Origin: Candidatus Kapaibacterium sp.
GTDB taxonomy: Bacteria; Bacteroidota; Ignavibacteria; Kapaibacteriales; JAEUSM01
Direction of reading: 5' to 3'
NCBI GenBank assembly: GCA_016788785.1
Contig: JAEUSM010000006.1
Coordinates: forward strand, 186,001 to 250,000
Length of the DNA: 64,000 bases
Of this stretch, positions 38,272 to 46,981 are shown one piece after another; within the stretch, counting starts at the first letter, position 1; each line of letters starts with the position of its first letter. The notes beneath the pieces were generated by a model. The model was not told where the DNA came from and did no database searches. It saw only the letters and a list, made by a program, of their open reading frames with translations. The translations under genes and the position numbers were made by a program.

Positions 38272-40962
38272 TTATTTTCCAAAGAATAATACGTTAATAC
38301 ACATAGCTTGTTCAGCGGTTTCTTTTGAATCCATAGATAATGGATTCGGTTCAATAGATATAGTTGCATCATCTGCAACACGCATAGAAGAACGTTTGAC
38401 ACCTTTGGCTTTCAAATAATCCAAAACAGCTTTTGCTCTCCCAGATGACAATAACTTACGTTTATCTTTATTAAATTCTCTATCGTATTCAACTTTTGAA
38501 ACAAAACCATGAATTTCTACACGTACCTTTTCATTTGAAAGCAATAAATCAGCTAATCTATCTAATTCAGAATGTGCTTTTACAGATAATTCCGGTTTAT
38601 TAAATTTGAAAAATACGTTATTCAAAACTATTGGTTCTGTAAGTACATTTTCTTCCATATCGGTAACTTTAAACAATGTTACTGGAGGTGGAGGTAATTT
38701 TTGCTCCTGACTTGAAACAACTTCAATAGGAATATTCTGAGATGTAGAAAAGTAACCGTTTTTCTTTGCATAAAACCCATAATGTGTCGATGCATCTACA
38801 ACTGGTACTTTAAATTTACCTTTCTCTGTTGCAACTAAACATATAGTATTATTCGTAATGATATTTTCAAAAACAATTGCAGATTTAGCAGCAGTTGGTT
38901 TTTCAGTACTGTACTTTTTAGCAATTCCTTCTACTAACAAAATCGGTTTGGATGAATTGACAACACACTCTGGGGAAGTATTGATATCCTCTTGTTTTGC
39001 TTCTTTTTCAGCACGAACTTTTTCTTTCTCTTTAGCTTCTAAGTCTTTTTTCTTTTCTAGTTCTAATGCTGCTTTTTCTAATTTCAATCGCTCTTCTTCC
39101 GCAAGTGCTCTTTCTGCTTCTTTCTTTTTTTCTAAGGCAATTTTACGTTCTTGTTCTTCTTTTAATTCACGTTCTTTTTGTAAAGCATTTTTTTCTGATT
39201 CTGCTTTTGCAAGTGCTTCTTTTTCAGCTTTTTCTTTAGCAAGACGTTCACGTTCTTCGCGAGCTAATCTGTCCTTTTCTTCTCGTTCTGCTTTAGCAAG
39301 TGCTTCTTTGTCTGCTTTTTCTTTGGCAAGTCGCTCACGTTCTTCACGAGCTAATCTGTCCTTTTCTTCTCGTTCTGCTTTAGCAAGTGCTTCTTTGTCT
39401 GCTTTTTCTTTGGCAAGACGTTCACGTTCTTCACGAGCTAATCTGTCCTTTTCTTCTCGTTCAGCTTTAGCAAGTGCGTCTTTTTCTGCTTTTTCTTTTG
39501 CAAGACGTTCACGTTCTTCACGAGCTAATCTGTCCTTTTCTTCACGTTCTGCTTTAGCAAGTGCGTCTTTTTCTGCTTTTTCTTTTGCAATACGCTCGCG
39601 TTCTTCACGAGCTAATCTATCACGTTCTGCTTTTGAAAGATTTTCATTTGCTAACCTTTCTTTCTCTAAACGTTCTTTTTCATCTCGTTCAGCTTTTGCA
39701 AGTGCTTCTTTGTCTGCTTTTTCTTTTGCAACTCGTTCACGTTCTTCACGAGCTAAACGCTCCTTTTCATCACGTTCAGCTTTTGCAAGTGCCTCTTTGT
39801 CTGCTTTTTCTTTAGCGAAACGTTCGCGTTCTTCTTTTGCTAATCTATCTCGTTCAGCTTTAGAAAGATTTTCATTTGCTAACCGTTCCTTTTCTAAACG
39901 TTCTTTTTCTGCTTTGGCTAAAGCTTCTTTGTCAATTCGTTCCTTTTCTTCTTTAGCAATTCTGTCTTTTTCTAATTGATCAGTCTTAGCAAGATTTTCT
40001 TTTTCTATTTTTTCTTTTGTAATTCTTTCCTCTTCTATCCTTTTGCGTTCATTTTCTTGAGCTAAAAGAAGAGAATCTTGGTTCGGTTTAGGTATTTCGT
40101 CAATTTTAATTTCTTCGGTAATTGTCGGATTATACAAAAGAGCAATTCCTAATCTCAAAGAATTTACTTTAAAACTACCGTCTTGAGTAGTTTGAAAATT
40201 CTTGTTTTGGACTATTAATTCATTCGCAAAAGATGAAAGAGCAAAATTGAAAGTAGCCTCAGGAACTAATTGAAACTCTTGAGAAAGAGGAATTCCATAG
40301 CCAATTGAGCCCATTATAGATAATGGAAGTTTATTGACATTTGGAATTGTTCCTTCTTGTCTATTACGCACATTTGGTAAATTGGGTCCTAAAAAGCCGA
40401 AATTTGCCTCATCACGTATGCGTTCTTCCTGTACAAATGTAGAAGTCATCAAGGAATGAACAGAAACTCCTGCTCCGATTCGCAAATTTGAAGTTGGTTT
40501 GAAAATCAACGAAAAATCTGCACCTATTCCTAATAAATTATTGTCCATACTATGGTCAACAATTACTGGAACTGGTGTTCCATTGTTATTAACCAATACA
40601 GTTTCTTTAGCTATTAGTTTTGAACCAAATTGTAACACATTTGGTCTGATTTGAAAAGAAAGTATATCTATAAAATTGTATTCAATAGAAAGTCCTAATG
40701 CAGGGAATAATGACAATACAGAGGTTGACCCAAAGATAGTTGGACAACATGTAGGAATTGAATTGTAACCACTATATTGAGCATCAGTCATCAAAAATGG
40801 CACACCCGCATGGAACCCATAGGTCATTGAAGATTGAAAACTTGTATCTCGTTTAACTGTAGATTGTCCAAAGACATTCTGAACAGAAAATGAAACGAAA
40901 ATTATACAAAGTAAAGACAAAAATAAACGGGATATTTGTAACATTCGGTAATTTCTTAACAT
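38272..40962 (-). CDS. Giant OmpA-family protein with TolA-like coiled coil built from 29-residue repeats
   Basis: The 896-residue protein starts at ATG 40962 (a second ATG at 40944 is possible; both give a signal peptide ending VFGQ). The layout is: outer-membrane beta-barrel-like region (about 35-285); a highly charged A/E/K/R helix (about 295-660) with tandem units such as LAREERERLAKEKADKEAL; a CRD-like module (about 675-770); and an OmpA domain (about 780-896: VFFKFNKPELSVKAHSEL, EIHGFVSKVEYD, SGRAKAVLDYLKAKG). Such a helix could extend tens of nanometres, so the protein may bridge the outer membrane and peptidoglycan over a wide gap. The barrel resembles that of the 669-residue OmpA protein at 14856. 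A good promoter lies directly upstream. Confidence 0.82.
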   Translation of the reverse strand: MLRNYRMLQISRLFLSLLCIIFVSFSVQNVFGQSTVKRDTSFQSSMTYGFHAGVPFLMTDAQYSGYNSIPTCCPTIFGSTSVLSLFPALGLSIEYNFIDILSFQIRPNVLQFGSKLIAKETVLVNNNGTPVPVIVDHSMDNNLLGIGADFSLIFKPTSNLRIGAGVSVHSLMTSTFVQEERIRDEANFGFLGPNLPNVRNRQEGTIPNVNKLPLSIMGSIGYGIPLSQEFQLVPEATFNFALSSFANELIVQNKNFQTTQDGSFKVNSLRLGIALLYNPTITEEIKIDEIPKPNQDSLLLAQENERKRIEEERITKEKIEKENLAKTDQLEKDRIAKEEKERIDKEALAKAEKERLEKERLANENLSKAERDRLAKEERERFAKEKADKEALAKAERDEKERLAREERERVAKEKADKEALAKAERDEKERLEKERLANENLSKAERDRLAREERERIAKEKAEKDALAKAEREEKDRLAREERERLAKEKAEKDALAKAEREEKDRLAREERERLAKEKADKEALAKAEREEKDRLAREERERLAKEKADKEALAKAEREEKDRLAREERERLAKEKAEKEALAKAESEKNALQKERELKEEQERKIALEKKKEAERALAEEERLKLEKAALELEKKKDLEAKEKEKVRAEKEAKQEDINTSPECVVNSSKPILLVEGIAKKYSTEKPTAAKSAIVFENIITNNTICLVATEKGKFKVPVVDASTHYGFYAKKNGYFSTSQNIPIEVVSSQEQKLPPPPVTLFKVTDMEENVLTEPIVLNNVFFKFNKPELSVKAHSELDRLADLLLSNEKVRVEIHGFVSKVEYDREFNKDKRKLLSSGRAKAVLDYLKAKGVKRSSMRVADDATISIEPNPLSMDSKETAEQAMCINVLFFGK
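39195..39608. repeat. In-gene tandem repeat, 87-bp period
   Basis: The word gagctaatct recurs at 39261, 39348, 39435, 39522 and 39609, exactly 87 bases apart, and again at 39750 after a 54-base insertion (an 18-codon variant unit). Units differ only at a few, mostly silent, positions, so they are recently duplicated or homogenised. They encode the 29-residue coiled-coil units of the large OmpA protein, and copy number may vary between strains. Confidence 0.9.
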
Positions 40963-40983
40963 CGTTAAATTGATTCGATAGTT

Positions 40984-41014
40984 CAAAAATACAAATGATT
41001 GACTACAAATCAAA
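40984..41014 (-). promoter_or_regulatory. Bacteroidota-type promoter of the giant OmpA / S74-fibre operon
   Basis: On the minus strand TTTG (41014-41011) and TATTTTTG (40991-40984) are separated by exactly 19 bases, matching TTTG/TAnnTTTG. The ATG lies 21 bases beyond the -7 box. It probably drives the genes from 40962 down to the ASH-protein gene at 32748. Confidence 0.6.
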
Positions 41015-41061
41015 GTTTTTGTAGGTAAATTATAGTACAAATTAAGTTTCTTTTTGTTGGT

Positions 41062-41538
41062 TTACGGTTTTGATTTCCAGATTTTATCATAAAAAGGGAG
41101 ATATTCTGGTAATGCTGCTGAACCATACCACGTAAAAATCTCATAATCTAAAAGCTTGTTTTTAATTGCTGGGTCAGTTTCCAAAAGGGTAACAAGCGTA
41201 TCCTTCGAAGTTACATTGTTGAAAATGAACAAACCTCTGTAAGATTTATCATTTTTCATAAAAGGTCCAGCTATGATAAGTTTCTTTTGTTCAACCAATC
41301 TATTTATATTTTCCATATGACCACGAAAATATTCATCAACGTTAGATTTTTCTTCGGTAGTATTGGTACCTGTGGTAAGTATAACAAAAAAGTAAGTTTT
41401 CATACCATAGTCGTCTCCACCTAGTTTTTCTGCTAATTCTGTATCATAATTCGGATTCATAGCACTATCTTTTTGAGAAATGAGTGAGAGTGTAGAAAAA
41501 AGGAGAATGGTAATTCCACTTAATAGATACTTTATCAT
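41062..41538 (-). CDS. Exported YciI-domain protein
   Basis: A 158-residue protein with a signal peptide (MIKYLLSGITILLFSTLSLIS). The rest matches the YCII fold: TYFFVILTTGTN as first strand, FRGHMENINRLVEQKKLIIAGPF as helix and loop, and RGLFIFNNVTSKDTLVTLL. YciI proteins are usually small cytoplasmic dimers with unclear or hydrolase-like roles; an export signal is less common but known in Bacteroidota. It lies 20 bases behind the RCC1 protein gene, likely in the same transcript, and upstream of the giant OmpA gene. Confidence 0.75.
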   Translation of the reverse strand: MIKYLLSGITILLFSTLSLISQKDSAMNPNYDTELAEKLGGDDYGMKTYFFVILTTGTNTTEEKSNVDEYFRGHMENINRLVEQKKLIIAGPFMKNDKSYRGLFIFNNVTSKDTLVTLLETDPAIKNKLLDYEIFTWYGSAALPEYLPFYDKIWKSKP

Positions 41539-41558
41539 AGTAAATTTGTTTTTTCATA

Positions 41559-42971
41559 TTATTGAATAATGATTTTCTTCATTTGAGTTAATACATTTTG
41601 TCGTATTGAAAGAAAATAAATACCTTTCGGCAATGTACTCACGTCAATAGTTATTCTGTTTTCGTTAGTTTCTATTGAATACAATGTTTCACCAACAAGG
41701 GAAAGTATGGTTAATTCTGCTGTAAGATTGTTTTCTAATTCGATAGATAGTTCATTGCTAACGGGATTGGGATACACAGATGCAAATTCTTGCTCATCGA
41801 ATTTATTCACCGATGTTGCAACCCCGACATTACACACATCTGTTGAAAGTGTTGGTATAGTAAAATTTGATGTTGTATAGGTACCGATGCCTATTTGTCC
41901 ATAATTATTTCTACCAATACCCCAAATGGTACCCGAACTTGTAACCAATAAAGTATGTTCTCGGGCAGCTTCAACATGAATAATTTTATCGTTTATTTCA
42001 GGAAATTGTATTTCCGATGGAGTTCGTTTATCTACTGTAGTTCCATCGCCTAATTGTCCATAATTATTCTCACCACTATTTAGTCCACATGCATAGGCTT
42101 TTCCTTCCCTTGAAAGAAACATTGAATGAATCCCTCCTGCCTCAGCTACAATAATATTCGATACATTTGCAACTTGTTTTGGGGTACTGTTTATATTTCC
42201 TAAAGGTTCCTCTATTCCCAATTGTCCTAAAGTATTTCTTCCGCAAGCCCAGACTGTTCCGTCTGATTTTACAAAGAGTGAATGCCATTCTCCGGCTGAT
42301 ATATGTACAATGTTTTGTAAACTTGGAATTTGAACAGGAGAAAGTTTTGATTTATTCGTTCCATCACCCAATTGACCATAACTATTATGTCCAGATGCCC
42401 AAACAGTTCCATCTGATTTAAGATAGAGCGAAAATTCGGCACCGCATGCAACTTGTATAATTCTAGTGAGATTTGGTATTTTCACTGGTACTATTTTGTT
42501 TACATTTGTTCCATCACCCAATTGACCCGAATTATTCAATCCAGTACCATAAACTGTCGAATCTTCTGCAAGAAAAAGCGAATGTTCTCCACCACCTGCA
42601 GATTTGACAACTTTTGGAAGAAAACGAAGTCTTGTTGGAATGTATTTATCTGTTAATGTTGAATCACCCAATTGACCTCGTGTATTTCTTCCACAGCCAT
42701 AAGCAATTCCATCGTTTGTGATGAAAATTGAGTGAAACAACCCAGCAGAAATGTGTGAAACATTTGATACGCCAACAACTGTAGAAACAGTTTGCTGTTG
42801 TGTAGAAGTTCCGTCACCTAATTGACCATATCCATTATAACCCCAAGAGATTACACTTCCATTTTCACAGATGGCAATAGAATGTCTTCCTCCTGTTATA
42901 CACCTTTGAGAGTGGAGATGTGTAAAATTGAAAATCAGAATTCCGATAACGAATGCAATCGATAGTTTCAA
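41559..42971 (-). CDS. RCC1-repeat propeller protein with T9SS type A sorting domain
   Basis: I choose a TTG start at 42971, giving 470 residues and a regular signal peptide (KLSIAFVIGILIFNFTHLHSQ); the frame stays open to a GTG at 43028, but that codon lies only 12 bases past the -7 box of the promoter. The mature part has about seven RCC1 blades, each with W/YGxGxNxxGQLGDGT and HSLFV-type motifs, forming a seven-bladed propeller. The end (SVYPNPVSNELSIELEN ... LPKGIYFLSIRQ) is a clear type A T9SS sorting domain, so it should be secreted. RCC1 propellers bind proteins or lipids; the ligand is unknown. Confidence 0.85.
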   Translation of the reverse strand: MKLSIAFVIGILIFNFTHLHSQRCITGGRHSIAICENGSVISWGYNGYGQLGDGTSTQQQTVSTVVGVSNVSHISAGLFHSIFITNDGIAYGCGRNTRGQLGDSTLTDKYIPTRLRFLPKVVKSAGGGEHSLFLAEDSTVYGTGLNNSGQLGDGTNVNKIVPVKIPNLTRIIQVACGAEFSLYLKSDGTVWASGHNSYGQLGDGTNKSKLSPVQIPSLQNIVHISAGEWHSLFVKSDGTVWACGRNTLGQLGIEEPLGNINSTPKQVANVSNIIVAEAGGIHSMFLSREGKAYACGLNSGENNYGQLGDGTTVDKRTPSEIQFPEINDKIIHVEAAREHTLLVTSSGTIWGIGRNNYGQIGIGTYTTSNFTIPTLSTDVCNVGVATSVNKFDEQEFASVYPNPVSNELSIELENNLTAELTILSLVGETLYSIETNENRITIDVSTLPKGIYFLSIRQNVLTQMKKIIIQ

Positions 42972-43039
42972 TGAAATACCTAAAGGAAGTGTTAGAAATA
43001 TTTCTTTACAAGCATCAAGTAAGAACACAACTACTCACT

Positions 43040-43070
43040 CAAAGTTACAGAAACAAATCCAAATTTCAAA
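43040..43070 (-). promoter_or_regulatory. Bacteroidota-type promoter of the RCC1 gene
   Basis: On the minus strand TTTG (43070-43067), 19 bases, then TAACTTTG (43047-43040). It matches TTTG/TAnnTTTG and supports a start codon downstream of 43028 for the RCC1-protein gene. Confidence 0.6.
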
Positions 43071-43186
43071 AGAAATAAATGATTATGATGATATATTCAA
43101 AATTCTGCACTTAATCTACGTTATTTTTTGATAAACTACGTCAATGTTTTTTGTTTTACAAAGGAATAGTTACAAAAGGATACACT

Positions 43187-44032
43187 TTGGCTTGGTCAAC
43201 AATTCAATTAGAAGAAGATAAACAACATCAAAAAAGTCTTATTGAAGGGAATAAAATACCCAGACACATTGCCGTTATTATGGATGGTAATGGGCGGTGG
43301 GCTAAAAACCGTAGTTTACCAAGAGTTGTTGGACACAAAAATGGTTTAGATAGCGTCCGAGATATTGTCGAATCTTGTGATCAAATTGGAGTTAAATATC
43401 TCACTTTGTACGCATTTTCTATTGAGAATTGGAAACGACCAAATTTGGAAGTTACTTTTCTTATGAAATTACTTCGACAGTATCTTGAAAATGAAATTGA
43501 GGAATTACACCAAAACAATGTCCGACTTAATACAATTGGAAAAATTTCTTCCTTACCGAAAAATGTAAGATCAGTCTTAAATTCTTGTATGGAAAAAACA
43601 AAGGATAATACTGGTTTGGTTCTTACATTAGCATTATCATATAGTGGAAGATGGGATATTGTTCGTTCAGTACAAATGATAGTATCTGATGTACGACGTG
43701 GTAAAGTATCTCCAGAAGATATCAATGAGGAATTTTTTTCCAGTTACTTGCAAACAAACACCTTACCAAATCCAGACTTATTAATTAGAACAAGTGGAGA
43801 AATGCGGTTGAGTAATTTTCTTTTGTGGGAATTAGCCTATTCGGAATTGTATGTTACGGAAAGTTTATGGCCAGATTTCAGAAGAAATGATTTGTACAAA
43901 GCAATAGAATCGTTTTCAAAACGAGAAAGAAGATTCGGTATGACTTCAGAACAGATTACAGACAACACAGACCAAAACAAAGACACAAAAGGTTACATTC
44001 AAAGAGTACTCGATGCCTTCAATTCTCGTTAG
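43187..44032 (+). CDS. uppS: Isoprenyl transferase (undecaprenyl diphosphate synthase)
   Basis: The product makes the C55 lipid carrier for peptidoglycan and LPS synthesis by cis-addition of IPP, in the cytoplasm at the membrane. Family motifs are PRHIAVIMDGNGRWAK (catalytic Asp and diphosphate-binding GNGRW), YLTLYAFSIENWKRP and PDLLIRTSGEMRLSNF...WELAYSELY. No ATG is available in frame before the core; TTG 43187 is chosen because AAAGGA (43175-43180) sits 6 bases before it, giving 281 residues. A TTG at 43151 is an alternative. The end overlaps bamA by 20 bases. The order uppS-bamA-ompH-ompH is well conserved in Bacteroidota. Confidence 0.93.
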   Translation: MAWSTIQLEEDKQHQKSLIEGNKIPRHIAVIMDGNGRWAKNRSLPRVVGHKNGLDSVRDIVESCDQIGVKYLTLYAFSIENWKRPNLEVTFLMKLLRQYLENEIEELHQNNVRLNTIGKISSLPKNVRSVLNSCMEKTKDNTGLVLTLALSYSGRWDIVRSVQMIVSDVRRGKVSPEDINEEFFSSYLQTNTLPNPDLLIRTSGEMRLSNFLLWELAYSELYVTESLWPDFRRNDLYKAIESFSKRERRFGMTSEQITDNTDQNKDTKGYIQRVLDAFNSR

Positions 44033-46370
44033 AATTTTTTATATTTTTCTATTTATATATTCCTCCACATTCCTTTATTCTCAACAACGCGAAGAAACCA
44101 AAACTATCTTTTCGGTTGAAGTAGAAGGAAATCGTTTTACTTCCAAAGAAGAAGTAAAAGCTATTTCTAATTTACGCTCAGGAATAGTTCTCACTGCTGA
44201 TGTTTTGAATAAGTCTGTAAAAAACTTATGGTCAAAAAAATTATTTTCTGAAGTAGAAGTTTTACAAGTTGCTGAAAATTCACTGGGTACGACTGTAAAA
44301 ATAATCGTTAAAGAATTACCACGATTACGAACCATAATTATCAATGGAAATGAAAATATTTCTGAAGAAGAAATACGAAAAACAATTGATATTCCTATGG
44401 ATATTTCGGTATCTGAGAATGAAATTTATCAGATAAAAAAGAAAATCAAAAAGCTTTATGAAAAGGAAGGTTTAGCATTTGCAACGATAGAACACAAAGA
44501 ACTACTGAATGACTCCACCGGTTTTATGGTTGTAACCTTTATTATAAATGAAGGTCCAGATTTTAAAGTTACCGCAATAGAATTTGAAGGCAATTCCGAG
44601 TTTTCGGATGTAGATTTACGCGGAACATTTGATGATATTAAGGTCAAAAGTTGGTGGCAATTTTGGCGTTCTAACAAATTCGACAAAGCTAAATTTGAAT
44701 CAGACAAACAAAAACTACTTTCATTCTACAAAAAGAATGGTTTTGTTGATGCACAAATTGTAAAAGATACAATCTTGTTCGACAAAGCTAATGCTTCAAT
44801 TGTCATTAGATTAACGGTATTTGAAGGACAAAAACTCTATATTCGTTCAATAGCATTTGAGGGGAATTCTGTTTATCCTTCAGAAGCATTAATACGAAGA
44901 TTGAATATTACACCCGGTTCAGCTTACGATCAAGAATTATTCAATCAAAACTTAGAAATAAATGCTGAACAAACTGACGTAAAGTCGTTGTATATGGACA
45001 TTGGATATCTTAATACACGGTTTGTTCCAGAGATTAAAAAAGTAACAAAAGATTCTATAGATATTACCGTTAAAGTTTTCGAAAATGATCGAGCATCTAT
45101 TCGTAACGTTTTAATTTTTGGAAATACAAAAACGAAAGAAAAAGTCATTCGACGTGAGTTATTCACTCGCCCTGGTGATTCTTTTTCTCGATCTGCAATT
45201 ATTAGAAGTATCAAAGGACTTGGAGTTTCAAACTTTTTCAATCCCGAAAAATTGCGACCAAACGTAAAACCAGTTCCGGGAGATAACACAAAAGTTGACG
45301 TTGAATATTATGTTGAAGAACGATCAACTGATACATTCAACGCCTCAGTTGGATTTGCCGGTGTGTTTGGTCTAACTGGTGCAATTGGTTTTACATTCAA
45401 TAACTTTTCAATTACCGAACCATTCTCAGGTGGTGCTGGTCAAGTTTTAAATTTTAATTGGGAATTTGGTCAAGCAAACAGGTTACAGACTCTCAATTTT
45501 GGATTCACAGAACCATGGTTTTTAGATACTCCTACGATGTTAGGTTTCAATATTTTTGATACTCAACAAAATCTTAACTTTCAGTCTCGTCAAACTGGTA
45601 TCCAAGGATCGATTGGAAGAAGATTTCGGTGGCCAGATGATTATTTCAGAGGTGATTGGTCTGTACGAGCTCAACGAAACAACGTTGGACAAGGATTAGG
45701 TGTCAATAGATTTTTCCGAGTAGGAAACTTTTTTGAGACTACATTTACTCAAACGATTTCTCGTATTTCTTTGGATAACATTATGTTTCCGACAAGTGGT
45801 TCAAGAATGACCGCTGTAACTCAATTTGCTGCTGGTTCTATTGGAATTGGAAATACAGATTATTTACGAAACCAATTTACGATGGAATTTTTCAATCCTT
45901 TAATACAAATTGATGGATTCAATCGTCTAGTGTTATATCTCTCAGCTGATTTGGGATTTGTAACTGGTATAAAATCGGATACAACCATACCACCACAAAG
46001 TATGTACTTTATGGGTGGAAATGGTCTTGGTGGTTTCAACGTAACACCTTTACGTGGTTATCCTGATGGAAATTTATTAGGTTCTCCAAGCGGATCTCAT
46101 GTAATGTCAAGATATGTTGCAGAACTTCGTTTTGCCGTTACTCTCTCTCCGATGCCGATTTATTTCATTACATTTGCTGAAGCAGGAAATGTATGGGATA
46201 ATCTAACTAGAACAGACCCCTTTGATTTGAAACGGTCTGCTGGAGTAGGTATGAGAATTATGCTTCAACCAATTGGGTTGATAGGTTTTGATTATGGATA
46301 TGGATTTGATCCTGTTCGAGCAGTAGGTCAAAAATCAGGTTGGCAATTCCACGTTCAATTTGGTAGATAA
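44013..46370 (+). CDS. bamA: Outer-membrane protein assembly factor BamA
   Basis: The 785-residue protein has a signal peptide (to about FLYSQ, residue 24), five POTRA domains in the periplasm (VEVEGNRFTSKEEV, IIINGNENISEEEI, AIEFEGNSEFSDVD, SIAFEGNSVYPSEA, VLIFGNTKTKEKVI) and a C-terminal 16-stranded barrel of the Omp85 family (from about 430), with the RGYPDGNL loop near 690. It folds beta-barrel proteins into the outer membrane, including many of the barrels in this window. ATG 44013 lies inside the uppS 3' end, so the two are translationally coupled. Confidence 0.96.
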   Translation: MPSILVRIFYIFLFIYSSTFLYSQQREETKTIFSVEVEGNRFTSKEEVKAISNLRSGIVLTADVLNKSVKNLWSKKLFSEVEVLQVAENSLGTTVKIIVKELPRLRTIIINGNENISEEEIRKTIDIPMDISVSENEIYQIKKKIKKLYEKEGLAFATIEHKELLNDSTGFMVVTFIINEGPDFKVTAIEFEGNSEFSDVDLRGTFDDIKVKSWWQFWRSNKFDKAKFESDKQKLLSFYKKNGFVDAQIVKDTILFDKANASIVIRLTVFEGQKLYIRSIAFEGNSVYPSEALIRRLNITPGSAYDQELFNQNLEINAEQTDVKSLYMDIGYLNTRFVPEIKKVTKDSIDITVKVFENDRASIRNVLIFGNTKTKEKVIRRELFTRPGDSFSRSAIIRSIKGLGVSNFFNPEKLRPNVKPVPGDNTKVDVEYYVEERSTDTFNASVGFAGVFGLTGAIGFTFNNFSITEPFSGGAGQVLNFNWEFGQANRLQTLNFGFTEPWFLDTPTMLGFNIFDTQQNLNFQSRQTGIQGSIGRRFRWPDDYFRGDWSVRAQRNNVGQGLGVNRFFRVGNFFETTFTQTISRISLDNIMFPTSGSRMTAVTQFAAGSIGIGNTDYLRNQFTMEFFNPLIQIDGFNRLVLYLSADLGFVTGIKSDTTIPPQSMYFMGGNGLGGFNVTPLRGYPDGNLLGSPSGSHVMSRYVAELRFAVTLSPMPIYFITFAEAGNVWDNLTRTDPFDLKRSAGVGMRIMLQPIGLIGFDYGYGFDPVRAVGQKSGWQFHVQFGR

Positions 46371-46396
46371 TTAGTTTTTTTAACATATAAATTCTT

Positions 46397-46939
46397 ATGA
46401 AATCTTTAACCCTCATTATTGCGTTACTTTGTGTAACTACAATAACATCATTTGCTCAAAAAGGAGCAACTTCTACATCCTCCATAAAAATTGGTATGGT
46501 GGATATTCCAACAGTTGTAAAAGAAATGCCTGAAGCTGTTACTGCAGAAAAAGAACTTATGGATAGAGGTTCTAAATTCCGTGATACATTATCGTTGTTA
46601 CAGAAACAATTGACTGATAGATTAGAAGAATATAAAAAACAAGAGGCGATGTTAAATGTTCAAGCAAAACAAGAATTTCAAAAAGAACTTCAATCTATGC
46701 AAGAGCGTGGATTACGCTATCAAGAAGAAAAATTTGGTGTTGGTGGTGAAGTTGAAAAAATTCGAATGAAATTAATGGCACCAATTCAAGAGAAAGTACA
46801 AAAAGCAATTTCAATGGTTGCTTCAGAAGAAAAACTTACTTTTGTTTTTGACAAAGCTTCACAATTCGTTCTATATGCTGATGATCAATATGATCTTACT
46901 TATAAAGTGATTGATAAGATTAAACGTGGTTTGAAATAA
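46397..46939 (+). CDS. Skp/OmpH-family periplasmic chaperone, copy 1
   Basis: A 180-residue protein with a signal peptide (cut near SFAQ). IKIGMVDIPTVVKEMPEA is the first beta strand and start of the tentacle helices; a long charged helical hairpin follows (about 60-140, EKELMDRGSKFRD...), then the return strand KLTFVFDKASQFVLYADDQYDLT. The family binds unfolded outer-membrane proteins and delivers them to BamA as a trimer. It lies 26 bases behind bamA in the conserved order. Confidence 0.93.
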   Translation: MKSLTLIIALLCVTTITSFAQKGATSTSSIKIGMVDIPTVVKEMPEAVTAEKELMDRGSKFRDTLSLLQKQLTDRLEEYKKQEAMLNVQAKQEFQKELQSMQERGLRYQEEKFGVGGEVEKIRMKLMAPIQEKVQKAISMVASEEKLTFVFDKASQFVLYADDQYDLTYKVIDKIKRGLK

Positions 46940-46981
46940 TTCTGTCTAATTAGTTAAAGTAAATGATGAACTGTTTTTTCA

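Noticed and set aside
38858-39979. A 373-codon plus-strand frame rich in Ser, Ala, Phe and Arg
   Set aside because: It is the exact antisense shadow of the 87-bp coiled-coil repeats; its regularity comes from those repeats, and it has no ribosome site or known motif.
43028-43028. GTG start for the RCC1-protein gene
   Set aside because: It lies 12 bases past the -7 box and adds residues before a regular signal peptide; TTG 42971 fits better, though this is not certain.
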